The translations under genes and the position numbers were made by a program. Source: Prunus persica (Eukaryota > Streptophyta > Magnoliopsida > Rosales > Rosaceae). From it: 64,000 nt of DNA. The notes beneath the pieces are model-generated. The model worked only from the letters and a program-made list of their open reading frames with translations, did not search any database and had not been told where the DNA came from. The stretch is taken from assembly GCF_000346465.2 (NCBI RefSeq), contig NC_034012.1:20533816-20597815 (forward strand), in the 5' to 3' direction. Below are positions 36,170 to 48,244 of this stretch, piece after piece (positions within the stretch are counted from its first letter, which is position 1; every line of letters starts with the position of its first letter).

Positions 36170-39100
36170 TATTGCATAGTTTTAGCCATTGGATTTCACT
36201 CAAAAGTCACCAAATGACTCCTCCCACCATATTATGATGTTCCCCAAGTTTTGGATTCAATCCGATATCGATTGGTCCATGAAATTGGACAATTCAGGTT
36301 CGTACGAAGTTCGATATGAAATGGAGTGGTTGGTGTATTGCACAGTTGTAGAGATTGGATTTCACTCAAAACCCGCAAAATGACTCCTCCCACCATATTA
36401 TGATGTTCCCCAAGTTTTGGACTCAATCCGATATCGATTGGTCCATGAAATTGGACACTTCAGGTTCGTACGAAGTTCATTATGAAATGGAGTGGTTGGT
36501 GTATTGCATAGTTCTAGAGATTGGATTTCACTCAAAACCCAACAACTGACTCCTCCCACCATATTATGATCTTCCCCAAGTTTTCGACTCAATCTGATAT
36601 CGATTAGTCCGTGAAATTGGACAATTCAGGTTTGTACGAATTTTGTTCGGAAATGGAGTGGTCTGTGTATTTCATAGCTTTAGTCATTGGATTTCACTGA
36701 AAAGTCACCAAATGACTAATCCCATCATATTATGATGTTCCCCAAGTTTTGGCCTCAATCCGATATCGATTGGTCCATGAAATTGGACAATTCAAGTTCG
36801 TACGAAGTTCGTTATGTAATGGAGTGGGTGGTGTATTGCATAGTTTTAGCCATTGGATTTCATTCAAAACTCACCAAATGACTCCACCAATCACATTATG
36901 ATGTTCCCCAAGTTTTGGACTCAATCCGATATCAATTGGTCCATGAAATTGGACAATTCAGTTTCGTACGAAGTTCGTCATGAAATGGAGTGGTTGGTGT
37001 ATTGCAAAGTTGTAGAGATTGGATTTCACTCAAAACCCACCAAATGACTCCTCTCACCAAATTATGATGTTCTCCAAGTTTTGGACTCAATTGGATATCG
37101 ATTGGTCAATGAAATTGGACAATTCAGGTTCGTACGAAGTTCGTTATGAAATGGAGCGGCTGGTGTATTGCATAGTTCTAGAGATTGGATTTCACTCAAA
37201 ACCCACCAAATGACTCCTTCAACCACAATTATGAATGTTCCCCAAGTTTTGGACTCAATCCGATATCGATTGGTCCATGAAATTGGACAACTCAGGTTCG
37301 TACGAAGTTCGTTCTAAAATAGAGTGGTTGGTGTATTGCATAGTTTTAGCCATTGGATTTCATTTAAAACTCACCAAATAACACACCCACCATATTATGA
37401 TGTTCCCCAAGTTTTCGACTCAATCTAATATCGATTAGTCTATGAAATTGGATAATTTAGGTTCGTACGAAGTTTGTCCTGAAATGGAGTGGTCTGTGTA
37501 TTACATAGCTTTAGTCATTGGATTTCATAGAAAAGTCACCAAATGACTAATCCCATCATATTATGATGTTCCCCAAGTTTTGGACTCAATCCGATATCGA
37601 TTGGTCCATGAAATTGGACAATTCAAGTTCGTACGAAGTTCGTTATTTATTGGAGTGGGTGGTGTATTGCATAGTTTTAGCCACTGGATTTCATTCAAAA
37701 CCCACCAAATGACTCCACCAATCATATTATGATGTTCCCCAAGTTTTGGACTCAATCGGATATCGATTGGTCCATAAAATTGGACAATTCAGTTTCGTAC
37801 GAAGTTCGTTATGAAATGGAGTGGTTGGTGTATTGCAAAGTTGTAGAGATTGGATTTCGCTCAAAAGTCACCAAATGACTCCTCCCACCATATTATGATG
37901 TTCCCCAAGTTTTGGACTCAATCCGATATCGATTGGTCCATGAAATTGGACAATTCAGGTTCGTACAAAGTTCAATATGAAATGGAGTGGTTGGGGTATT
38001 GCATAGTCCTAGAGATTGGATTTCACTCAAAACCCACCAAATGACTCATCCCATCATATTATAAAGTTCCCCAAGTTTTGGACTCAATCCGATATCGATT
38101 GGTCCACGAAATTGGACAATTTAGGTTCGTACGAAGTTCGTTCTCAACTGGAGGGGTTGGTGTATTGCACAGTTGTAGATATTGGATTTCACTGAAAACC
38201 CACCAAATGACTCCTTCAACCATATTATGATGTTCCCCAAGTTTTGGACACAATCCGGTATCGATTGGTGTATGAAATTGGACAATTCAGATTCGTACGA
38301 AGTTCGTTTTGAAATGGAGTGGTTGGTGTATTGCATAGTTCTAGAGATTGGATTTCACTCAAAACCCACCAAATGACTCCTCCCACCATATTATGACGTT
38401 CCCCAAGTTTTGGACTCAATCCGATATCGATTGGTCCACGAAATTGGACAATTTAGGTTCGTACGAAGTTCGTTCTCAACCAGAGTGGTTGGTGTATTGC
38501 ACAGTTTTAGAGATTGGATTTCACTCAAAACCTACCAAATGACTCCTCCCACCATATTATGGTGTTCCCCAAGTTTTGGAGCCAATCCGATATCGATTGG
38601 TGCATGAATTGGACAATTTAAGTTCGTACGAAGTTCGTTCTGAACCTGGAGTGGTTGGTGTATTGCACAGTTCTAGAGATTGGATTTCACTCAAAACCCA
38701 CCAAATGACTCCTCCCACCATATTACGATGCTCCCCAAGTTTTGGACTCAATCTGATATCGATTGGTCCATGAAATTGGACAATTTAGGTTCGTACGAAG
38801 TTCGTTATGAAATGGAGTGGGTGGTGTATTGCATCGTTTTAGCCATTGGATTTCACTCAAAAGTTTCCAAATGATTCCTCCCACCATATTATGATGTTCC
38901 CCAAGTTTTGGACTCAATCCGATATCGATTGGTCCATGAAATCGGACAATTCAAGTTCGTACGAAATTCGTTATGAAATGGAGTGGGTGGTGCATTACCT
39001 AGTTTTAGCGATTGGATTTCATTCAAAACTCACCAAATGACTCCAACTATCATACTATGATGTTCCCCAAGTTTTGGACTCAATCCGACGTCGATTGGTC

Positions 39101-40847
39101 CACGAAATTGGACAATTCAGGTTCGTACGAAGTTCGTTATGAAATGGAGTGGTTGGTGTATTGCATAGTTGTAGAGATTGGATTTCACTCAAAACCCACC
39201 AAATGACTCGTCCCACCATATTATGATGTTCCCCAGGTTTTGGACTCAATCCAATATCGATTGGTGCATGAAATTGGACAATTTATGTTTGTACGAAGTT
39301 CGTTCTGAAACGGAGTGGTTTTTGTATTGCATGGTTCTAGAGATTAGATTTCACTCAAGACCCACCAAATGACTCCTCCCACCATATTATGACGTTCCCC
39401 AAGTTTTGGACTCAATCCGATATCGATTGGTGCATGAAATGGGACAATTTAGGTTCGTACGAAGTTCGTTCTGAAATGGAGTGTTTGGTTTATTGCATAG
39501 TTCTAGAAATTAGATTTCACTCAAAATCCACCAAATGACTCCTCCCACCATATTATGACGTTCTCCAAGTTTTGGAATCAATCCGATATCGATTGGTCCA
39601 CGACATTGGTCAATTTTGGTTCGTACGAAGTTCATTCTCAAATGGAGTGGTTGGTGTACTGCACAGTTCTAGAGATTGGATTTAAATCAAAACCCACCAA
39701 ATGACTCCTCCCACCATATTATGGTGTTCCCCAAGTTTGGAGTCAATCCGATATCGATTCGTGCATGAAATTGGACAATTTAGGTTCGTACGAAGTTCAT
39801 TCTGAAATGGAGTGGTTGGTGTATTGCATAGTTCTAGAGATTGGCTATCATTACAACCCGCCAAATGACTCCTCCCACCATATTACGATGTTCCCCAAGT
39901 TTTGGACTCAATCCGATATCGTTTGGTCCATGAAATTAGACAATTTAGTTTCGTACGAGGTTCGTTCTGAAATGGAGTGGTTGCTGTATTGCATAGTTGT
40001 AGAGATTGGATTTCACTCAAAACACACCAAATGACTCCTCCCACCATATTATGATGTTCCCCAAGTTTTGGAGTCAATCCTATATCGATTGGTCCATGAA
40101 ATTGGACAATTTAGGTTCGTACGAAGTTCGTTCTGAAATGGAGTGGTTGGTGTACTGCATAGTTCTAGAGATTGGTTTCACTCAAAACCCACTAAATGAC
40201 TCCGCCCACCATATTATGGCGTTCCCCAAGTTTTGGACTCAAACCGATATTGATTGGTCCATGAAATTGGACAATTTAGGTTCGTACGAAGTTCGTTCTA
40301 AACTGGAGTGGTTGGTGTATTGCACAGTTCTAGAGATTGGATTTCACTCAAAACCCACCAAATGACTCCTCCCACCATATTATGATGTTCCCCAAGTTTT
40401 GTACTCAATCCGATATCGATTGGTCCATGAAATTGGACAATTCATGTTTGTACGAAGTTTGTTATGAAATGGAGTGGTTGGTGTAATTCATAGTTTTAGC
40501 CATAGGATTTCACTTAAAAGGCACTAAATGACTCCTCCTACCATATTATGATGTTCCTCGAGTTTTGGACTCAATCAGATATCGATTGGTCCATGAAATT
40601 GGAGAATTCAGGTTCGTACGAAGTTCGTTATGAAATGACTGGTTGTTGTATTGCATAGTTGTAGAGATTGAATTTCACTCAAAACCCACCAAACGACTCC
40701 TCCCACAATATTATGATGTTCCCCAAGTTTTGGACTTTCCAATATCGATAGGTCCATGAAATGACAATTCATGTTCTTACGAAGTTTGTTGTGAAATAGA
40801 GTTGTTGGTGTATTGCATAGTTGTAGAAACTGGATTTCCCTTAAAAC
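36170..40847 (-). repeat. Inverted block of the 166-bp satellite
   Basis: About 28 monomers whose orientation is opposite to all other satellite in the window; on the + strand they read CTCAATCCGATATCGATTGG. Both borders fall exactly on retroelement termini (36169 and 40848). Monomers here look comparatively uniform, and the block carries its own five-monomer duplication. No gene is seen; the open frames are mirror images of those in the + array. Confidence 0.97.
36575..37890 (-). repeat. Five-monomer higher-order duplication, 831-bp step
   Basis: About three monomers near 36575-37060 recur at 37406-37891. Shared rare variants are CGATTAGTC, GTGGTCTGTGTATT, AGCTTTAGTCATTGG, ACTAATCCCATCATATT, GAGTGGGTGGTG, CCACCAATCA, CAGTTTCGTACG and GCAAAGTTGTAG. 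The offset on ACTAATCCC (36715 to 37546) is 831 bp, five monomers plus one base. Confidence 0.88.
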
Positions 40848-42320
40848 TGATAACTCATATATTTATACATTTATACCATCCATTTCTAGTATATTTGTGA
40901 TGTTTTGAGTTAAACTTGTTGCGTTTTATCCTATTTTGTGTTAGTATGCAGGTGCATATACTTTAGGATCAAGTTGAAGGCAAAAGAAATGAAAACATGC
41001 CATTTTTGGAGCTGACCCTTTTTCAAACGTGGAAACAAGTTTCGTGACCTGTTTTGAAGTCCAAATAAAGAATCCAAGGCGAACCTGGCTTGTTTGAAGA
41101 CTAAGAGCAGAATGGGAAAGCAATGGGGATTTCTTGCCTGATTTGGAGGTGCCAAGTAAGGCAAAAACGTGCAAAATAAAGGCTGCTTCGTTAGGATATC
41201 TTTGGAACATCTGGCAGCCTTGTTTTCCCCATAAAAACTTGCCTTTTAGCCACTTTTAAAACCCCTATTTATTTTGGACGAATTTCACAACCCTAGATCT
41301 GACTTCTTGGTTATTCTCTCCTTTCATGCACACTAAAACCCTAGCCGTCCATATTTCCACCATCAGGACTCAGCGCAGGAGGTGGTTCTTGAAGAAGTTC
41401 AACATCAGAATTGGTTCAAGGGTTTCCTCTCATGAATTTATTTTCACTCATGTTGTTCATTTTTGTTTTAATCTCTTTGAACATGATGTGTAACTAAATT
41501 CATAGCTAGGGATTTCGATGTAGCCTTGCAACGTTGATCCATGTTTCTAAGTTAAAGTATTCAGTTCATCAATTTGTTTCTTGTTTCAGTCACTGAATCA
41601 ATTGTTCAATTTGTTTGTCAATTTTAATGTTTGATCACCATTAGAGTCGCCTACAGATTATCTAGACAAGGTTATAGTAAACATCATGCTTAATCTTGTT
41701 AGACATGTGAATGAATGAAGAGAATGCTATGCAAACATCATGCTGTGTATTTTCTTTGGTTCTTTAACGTTTTCTTGCATGTTAATGACTCTTAACTTGG
41801 AACCAAAGTTGAACATCCCAACTAGGTTGCAGATTTGGAGAATTTGATCAAAACCACACATCATATGGCTGATCATATATATGTAAAACGAACTCTGGAA
41901 ACAGGTTGGTAGTTGAGTACGGTTTAATTTTATAAACATGGAATTAGTTTTGCAATTGTGAATTCGAAATCCCTGGTCTCTTCCCTATTCTTTCTACATC
42001 AATATATTATTCACTACTACACTCTTTTTGCATTTGAAGTTATTTTTCATTTACAACACAAAAACTACTTTCAAATTGTCACTTTCATTTTTAGTTAGGG
42101 TTCTTTCAAAACTAGTAATTTATAGAGGTCCAATCGGTCCCTGTGGTTCGACACCCTTACTTGTACCATTATACTAACCATATATTGGCACTTGGAAGGA
42201 ACACAACAAGGTTCTTTCAAAACTAGTAATTTATAGAGGTCCAATCGGTCCCTGTGGTTCGACACCCTTACTTGGACCACTATACTAACCATATATTGGC
42301 ACTTGGAAGGAACACAACCA
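40848..42320 (+). mobile_element. 5' LTR of the Athila-like element
   Basis: It starts with TGATAACTCATA, as Athila-type LTRs commonly do. It reaches ...GGAACACAAC just before the primer-binding site. The last ~111 bp are tandemly duplicated (42099-42209 and 42210-42320), so the LTR boundary exists twice; the ancestral length is about 1.36 kb. The minus-strand frames inside it, including 41727-41939 and 42095-42292, are not considered genes. Confidence 0.85.
42099..42320 (+). repeat. 111-bp tandem duplication at the LTR end
   Basis: GGTTCTTTCAAAACTAG begins at 42099 and again at 42210. Both copies run through TCCAATCGGTCCCTGTGG to GGAACACAAC with very few differences (for example TTGTACCATT against TTGGACCACT). 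The 3' LTR remnant has a single copy, so the duplication arose after or outside the last reverse transcription. Confidence 0.95.
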
Positions 42321-42325
42321 AATTT

Positions 42326-42343
42326 TGGTGCCGTTGCCGGGGA
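42326..42343 (+). other. Primer-binding site, tRNA-Asp type
   Basis: TGGTGCCGTTGCCGGGGA differs at one base from TGGCGCCGTTGCCGGGGA, the site complementary to the 3' end of plant tRNA-Asp that is used by Athila-group elements. It lies six bases downstream of the LTR end, ahead of gag. Confidence 0.9.
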
Positions 42344-42415
42344 CTGATTTCAGTCCTCTATAATTGCTTGTTCTCAAACCCTAATTTCGTTTTATTTTTG
42401 TTTCTCAGGTAGTAT

Positions 42416-43354
42416 ATGTCAGATACACTTGCTGAGATAGGCCAAAGACTTGAACGGTTGAAGAGCAACACTTTTGAGAATTCTGTATCAGCTAGTGCCC
42501 AGACTAGCAGTGTGGACAATAGTTCTTCTAGCCCAACGAGTGTAGATTCTTTCGATAACTCTAATTCTGATAGAGAAGAAGAGATGGCTGGCAATAACGA
42601 TGACAACCGAGCTTTGGAAGATTATGCTCAACCGGTTATACCAAATTCCCCTTCATGCATCTTGCTGCCTACTGAAGCTAGAAATTACAATCTCAAATCT
42701 TCACATTCTCACATGCTTCCTTCTTTTTATGGTTTACCTAACGAAGATCCATTAGCCCATATTAAGGAATTCTACAATGTTGTGAGTGGTTTACCTTTGC
42801 AGGGAGTGACTGAAGCAAATCTGAGGATGAGGGTTTTTCCTTATACATTGAAAGATAGAGCAAAGGGTTGGCTAATGACTTTAGCACCTGGTTCGCTCAC
42901 CACTTGGGATGCCGTAGCTAAGAAATTTTTGGAGAAGTTCTTCTCTACTCAAAAGATAGCTACTTTGAGAGGGCAAATCTTTAACTTTAAACAAGATGAT
43001 GGAGAACCTTTCAATGAATGTTGGGAGCGTTTCAAAGGGCTGTTGGTGCAATGTCCACATCATGGGTTACCTCTTTACTTACAAATGCAAATTTTTTATG
43101 ATGGACTAACCCAAACATGTCAATCGATTGTCGATAATGCAGCAGGTGGAGCTTTGAAGAAAAAAAAGCTCAAGAGTCATATAACATTCACTACTACATT
43201 CTTCTTGCATTTTAAGTTATTTTTCATTTACAACACAAAAACTACTTTCAAATTGTCACTTTCATTTTTAGTTAGGGTTCTTTCAAAACTAGTAATTTAT
43301 AGAGGTCCAATCGGTCCTTGTGGTTCGACACCCTTGCTTGTACCACTATACTAA
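42416..43354 (+). pseudogene. gag: Truncated gag of Athila-like element, read into the LTR
   Basis: The open frame of 312 codons starts at ATG 42416, about 70 bp after the primer-binding site. Gag is the structural protein that packages retroelement RNA into cytoplasmic particles. Residues 1-70 are acidic and serine/asparagine rich. Residues about 75-250 match the plant Ty3/Gypsy gag core (retrotransposon gag domain), with MLPSFYGLPNEDPLAHIKEF, LKDRAKGWLMTLAPGS, WDAVAKKFLEKFF and QMQIFYDGLTQ. An A8 run at 43160-43167 ends the recognisable frame: after it the downstream sequence resembles gag only in another frame, so a frameshift is likely. From about 43186 the DNA is 3' LTR, so residues from about 255 to 312 are LTR read-through. 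The C-terminal half of gag with its zinc knuckle, and all of pol, are gone. Non-functional remnant. Confidence 0.88.
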
Positions 43355-43385
43355 CCATATACTGGCACTTGGAAGGAACACAACA
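43186..43385 (+). mobile_element. 3' LTR remnant of the Athila-like element
   Basis: The last 200 bp of the LTR, matching 42009-42208 from ATTCACTACTAC to GGAACACAACA with few differences. It is joined to gag at a short shared ATTC, which suggests a microhomology-mediated deletion of the intervening several kilobases. Confidence 0.9.
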
Positions 43386-46300
43386 ATATGGTGGGAGGAG
43401 TCATTTGGTGGGTTTTGAGTGAAGTCCAACCTCTAGAACAATGCAATACACCAACCACTACATTTCATAACGAACTTCGTACGAACCTGAATTGTCCAAT
43501 TTCATGGACCAATCGATATTGGATTGAGTCCAAAACTTAGGGAACATCATAATATGGTGGGAGGAGTCATTTGGTGGGTTTTGAGTAAAGTCCAATCTCT
43601 ACAACTATGCAATACACCAACCACTCCATTTCATAACGAACTTCGTACGAACCTGAATTGTCCAATTTCATGGACCAACCGATATCGGATTGAGTCCAAA
43701 ACTTGGGGAACATCATAATATGATGGGTGGAGTCATTTGGTGAGTTTTGAATGAAATCCAATGGCTAAAACTATGCAATACACCAATCACTCCATTTCAT
43801 CACGAACTACGTACGAACCTGAATTGTCCAATTTCATGTACCAATCGATATCGGATTGAGTCCAAAACTTGGGGAACATCATAATATGGTGGAAGGAGTC
43901 ATTTGGTGACTTTTGAGTGAAATCCGATGGCTAAAACTATGCAATGCACCAACCACTCCATTTCATAACGAACTTCAATTGTCCAATTTCATGGACCAAT
44001 CGATATCGGATTGAGTCCAAAACTTGGGGAACATCATAATATGGTGGGAGGAGTCATTTGGTGACTTTTGAGTGAAATCCAATGGCTAAAACTACTCAAT
44101 ACACTAACCACTCCATTTCGTAACGAACTTCGTACGCACCTGAACTGTCCAATTTCATGGACCAATCGATATCGGATTGAGTCGAAAACTTGGGGAACAT
44201 CATAATATGATGGGTGGAGTCATTTGTTGAGTTTCGAATGAAATCCAATGGCTAAAACTATGCAATACACCAACCGCTCCATTTCATAACGAACTACGTA
44301 CGAACCTGAATTGTCCAATTTCATGGACCACTCGATATCGGATTGAGTCCAAAACTTGGGGAACATCATAATATGGTGGGAGGAGTCATTTGGTGGGTTT
44401 TGAGTGAAATCCAATCTCTACAACTATGCAATACACTAACCACTCCATTTCATAACGAACTTCATACGAACCTGAATTGTCCAATTTCATGGACCAATCG
44501 ATATCGGATTGAGTCCAAAACTTGGGGAACATCATAATATTGTGGGAGGAGTCATTTGGTGGGTTTTGAGTGAAGTCCAATCTCTATAACTATGCAATAC
44601 CCCAACCACTCCATTTCATAACGAACTACGTACGAACCTTTATTGTCTAATTTCATGGACCAATCGATATCGGATTGAGTCCAAAACTTAGGGAACATCC
44701 TAATATGGTGAAAGGAGTCATTCGGTGACTTTTGAGTGAAATCCAACGGCTAAAACTATGCAATACACCAACCACTCCATTTCGTAACGAACTTCGTACG
44801 TACCTGAATTGTCCCATTTCATGGACCAATCAATATTGGATTGAGTCCAAAACTTGGGGAACATCATAATATGGTGGGAGGAGTCATTTGGTGACTTTTG
44901 AGTGAAATCCAATGGCTAAAACTATGCAATACATTAACCCCTCCATTTCAAAACGAACTTCGTACGAACCTGAATTGTCCAATTTCATGGACCAATCGAT
45001 ATCGGATTGAGTCCCAAACTTAGGGAACATCATAAGATGGTTGGAGGATTCATTTGGTGTGTTTTGTGTGAAATCCAATCTCGAGAACTATGCAATACAC
45101 CAACCACTCCATTTCAGAACGAATTTCGTGCGAACCTGAATTGTAAAATTTCATGGACCAATCGATATCAGATTGAGTCCAAAACTTAGGGAACATCATA
45201 ATATGGTGGGAGGAGTCATTTGGTGGGTTTTGAGTGAAATCCAATTTCTAGAACTATGCAATAAACCAACCATTCCATTTCATAACGAACATTCGTACGA
45301 ACCTAAATTGTCCAATTTCATGCACCAATCGATATCGGATTGAGTCCAAAACTTAGGGAACATCATAATATCGTGGGAGGAGTCATTTGGAGGGTTTTGG
45401 GTGAAATCCAATCCCCAGAACTATGCAATACACCAACCATTTCATTTCAGAACGAACTTCCTACAAACCTAATTTGTCCAATTTCAGGGACCAATCGATA
45501 TCGGATTGAGTCCAAAACTTGGGATACATCATAATATGGTGGGAGGAGTCATTTGGTGGGTTTTGAGTGAAATCCAATCTCTAGAACTATGCAATACACC
45601 AACCATTCCATTTCATAACGAACTTCGTACGAACCTAAAATGTCCAATTTCATGTACCAATCGATATCGGATTGAGTCCAAAATTTGGGGAACATCATAA
45701 TATGGTGGGTGTAGTCATTGGTGAGTTTGAAATGAAATCCAATGGCTAAAACTATGCAATACACCAACCACTCCATTTCAGAACGAACTTCATACGAACA
45801 TGAATTGTCCAATTTCATGGACCAATCGGTATCGGATTGAGTACAAAACTTGGGGAACAACATAATATAGTGGAAGGAGTCATTTGGTTGGTTTTTTTTG
45901 TAAAATCCAATCTCTAGAACTATGCTCCATCTCAGAACGAACTTCGTACGGACCTGAATTGTCCAATTTCATGGACCAATTGGTATCGGATTGAGTCCAA
46001 AACTTGGGGTACATCATAATATAGTGGGAGGTGTCATTTGGTGGGTTTTTTGTGAAATCCAATCTCTAGAACTATGCAATACACGAACCACTCCATTTCA
46101 CAACGAACTTCGTACGAACCTGAATTGTCCAATTTCATGGACCAATTGATATCAGATTGAGTCCCAAACTTGGGGAAGATCATAATGTAGTGGGAGGAGT
46201 CATTTGGTGGGATTTGAGTGATATCCAATCTTTAGAACTATTCAATACACCAACCACTCCATTTCAGAACGAATTTCGTACGAACTTGAATTGCCCAATT

Positions 46301-48244
46301 TCATGGACCAATCGATATCGGATTGAGTCCTAAAATTGGGGAAAATCATAATGTTGTGGGAGGAGTCATTTTGAGAGTTTTGTGTGAAATGCAATGGCTA
46401 AAACTATTCAATACACCAACCACTCCATTTCATAAAGAACTTCGTACGAACCTGAATTGTCCACTTTCATTGACCAATCGATATATGATTCAGTCCAACA
46501 CTTGGGGAACAATATAATATTGTGGGAGGAGTCATTTGGTGGGTTTTGAGTGAAATCCAATCTCTAGTACTATGTAATACACCAACCACAACCTTTCTAA
46601 ATGAACTTCGTACGAACCTGAATTGTACAAATTCATGGTCCAATCGATATCAGATTGAGTCCACAACTTGGGGAACGTCATAATATAGTGGGAGGAGTCA
46701 TTTGGTGGGTTTTGAGTGAAATCCAATCCCTTGAACTATGGAATACGCTAACCACTCTATTTCAGAACGAACTTCATACGAACCTGAATTGTCGTAATTC
46801 ATAGACCAATTGATATCGGATTGAGTGCAAAACTTGGGGAACATCATAATGTTGTGGGAGGAGTCATTTTGTGATTTTTGTGGGAATTCCAATGGCTAAA
46901 ACAATGCAGTACACCAGCCACTCCATTTCAGATCGAACTTCGTACGAACCTAAATTGTCCAATTTCATGGACCAATCGATATCCGATTGAGTACAAAACT
47001 TGGGCAACATCGTAATATGGTGGGAGGAGTCATTTGGTGGGTTTTGAGAAAAATCCAATGGCTAAAAGTATGCAATACACAAGCCACTCCCTTTTAGAAT
47101 GAACTTCGTACGAACCTGAATTGTCCAATTTCATGGACCGATCGATATCAGATTGAGGCCAAAACATGGGGAACATCATAATATAGTGGGAGGAGTCAGT
47201 TGATGGGTATTTTGTTAAATTCAATAGCATAAACTATGAAACACACCAACCACTCCATTGCAGAACGAACTTCGTACAAAATGACTTGTCCAATTCCTTG
47301 GACCAATCGATCTCGGATTGAGTCCAAATGTTGGGGAACATCATAATATGGTGGGAGGAGTCATTTGGTAAATTTTGAGTGAAATCCAATGACTAAAACT
47401 ATGCAATATCCCAACCACTCCATTTCATAAATAACATCGTACGAACTTGAATTGTCCAATTTCATGGACCAATCGATATCGGATTGTGTCCAAAACTTGG
47501 GGAACATCATAATATAGTGGGATGAGTCATTTGGTGGGTTTTTAGTGAAATCCAATCTCTAGAACTATGCAATACACCAACCACTCCATTTCAGAACGAA
47601 CATCGTACGAACCTGAATTGTCCAATTTCATGGACCAATCGATATCGGATTGAGTCCAAAACTTGGGGAACATCATAATATAGGGGGAGGAGTCATTTGG
47701 TGGGTTTTGAGTGAAAGCCAATCTTTAGGACTATGCAATACGCCAACCACTTCATTTCATAACGAACCTGAATTGTCCAATTTCAAGGACCAATCGTTAT
47801 CGGATTGAGTCCGAAACTTGTGGAACATCAAAATGTTGTGGGAAGAGTTCTTTTGTGAGTCTTGAGTGAAATCCAATGGCTAAAACAATGCAATACACCA
47901 ACCATTCCATTTCACAATGAACTTCGTACGAACATAAATTGTCCGATTCCATGGACCAATCGATATTGGATTGAGTCAAAAATTTGGGGAACATCACAGT
48001 ATTGTGGGAGGTGTCCTTTGGTGGGTTTTGATTGAAATCCAATCTCTAGAACTATACAATACACCAACCACTCTATTTCAAAACGAACTTCATACGAACC
48101 ATAATTGTCCAATTTCATAGACCAATCGATATCGGATTGAGTCCCAAACTTGTTGAACATCATAATGTTGTGGGAGGAGTCATTTGGTCAGTTTTGAGTG
48201 AAATTGAATTGCCAAAACTGTTCAACATACCAATCACTCCATTA

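Larger units (their letters stand above)
40848..43385 (+). mobile_element. Internally deleted Athila-like Ty3/Gypsy retrotransposon
   Basis: A 2538-bp element starting TGATAACTC and ending GGAACACAACA. It holds a 5' LTR (40848-42320), a tRNA-Asp primer-binding site (42326-42343), the first part of gag (from 42416) and the last ~200 bp of the 3' LTR (43186-43385). Protease, reverse transcriptase, RNase H, integrase and most of the 3' LTR are absent, so it cannot move by itself. The flanks carry no target duplication, and the satellite is minus on the left but plus on the right. The element therefore sits at an inversion breakpoint. Confidence 0.9.

Noticed and set aside
40848..43385. A complete autonomous retrotransposon
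   Set aside because: Only LTR, primer-binding site and the N-terminal part of gag are present; no protease, reverse transcriptase or integrase frame exists in the window.
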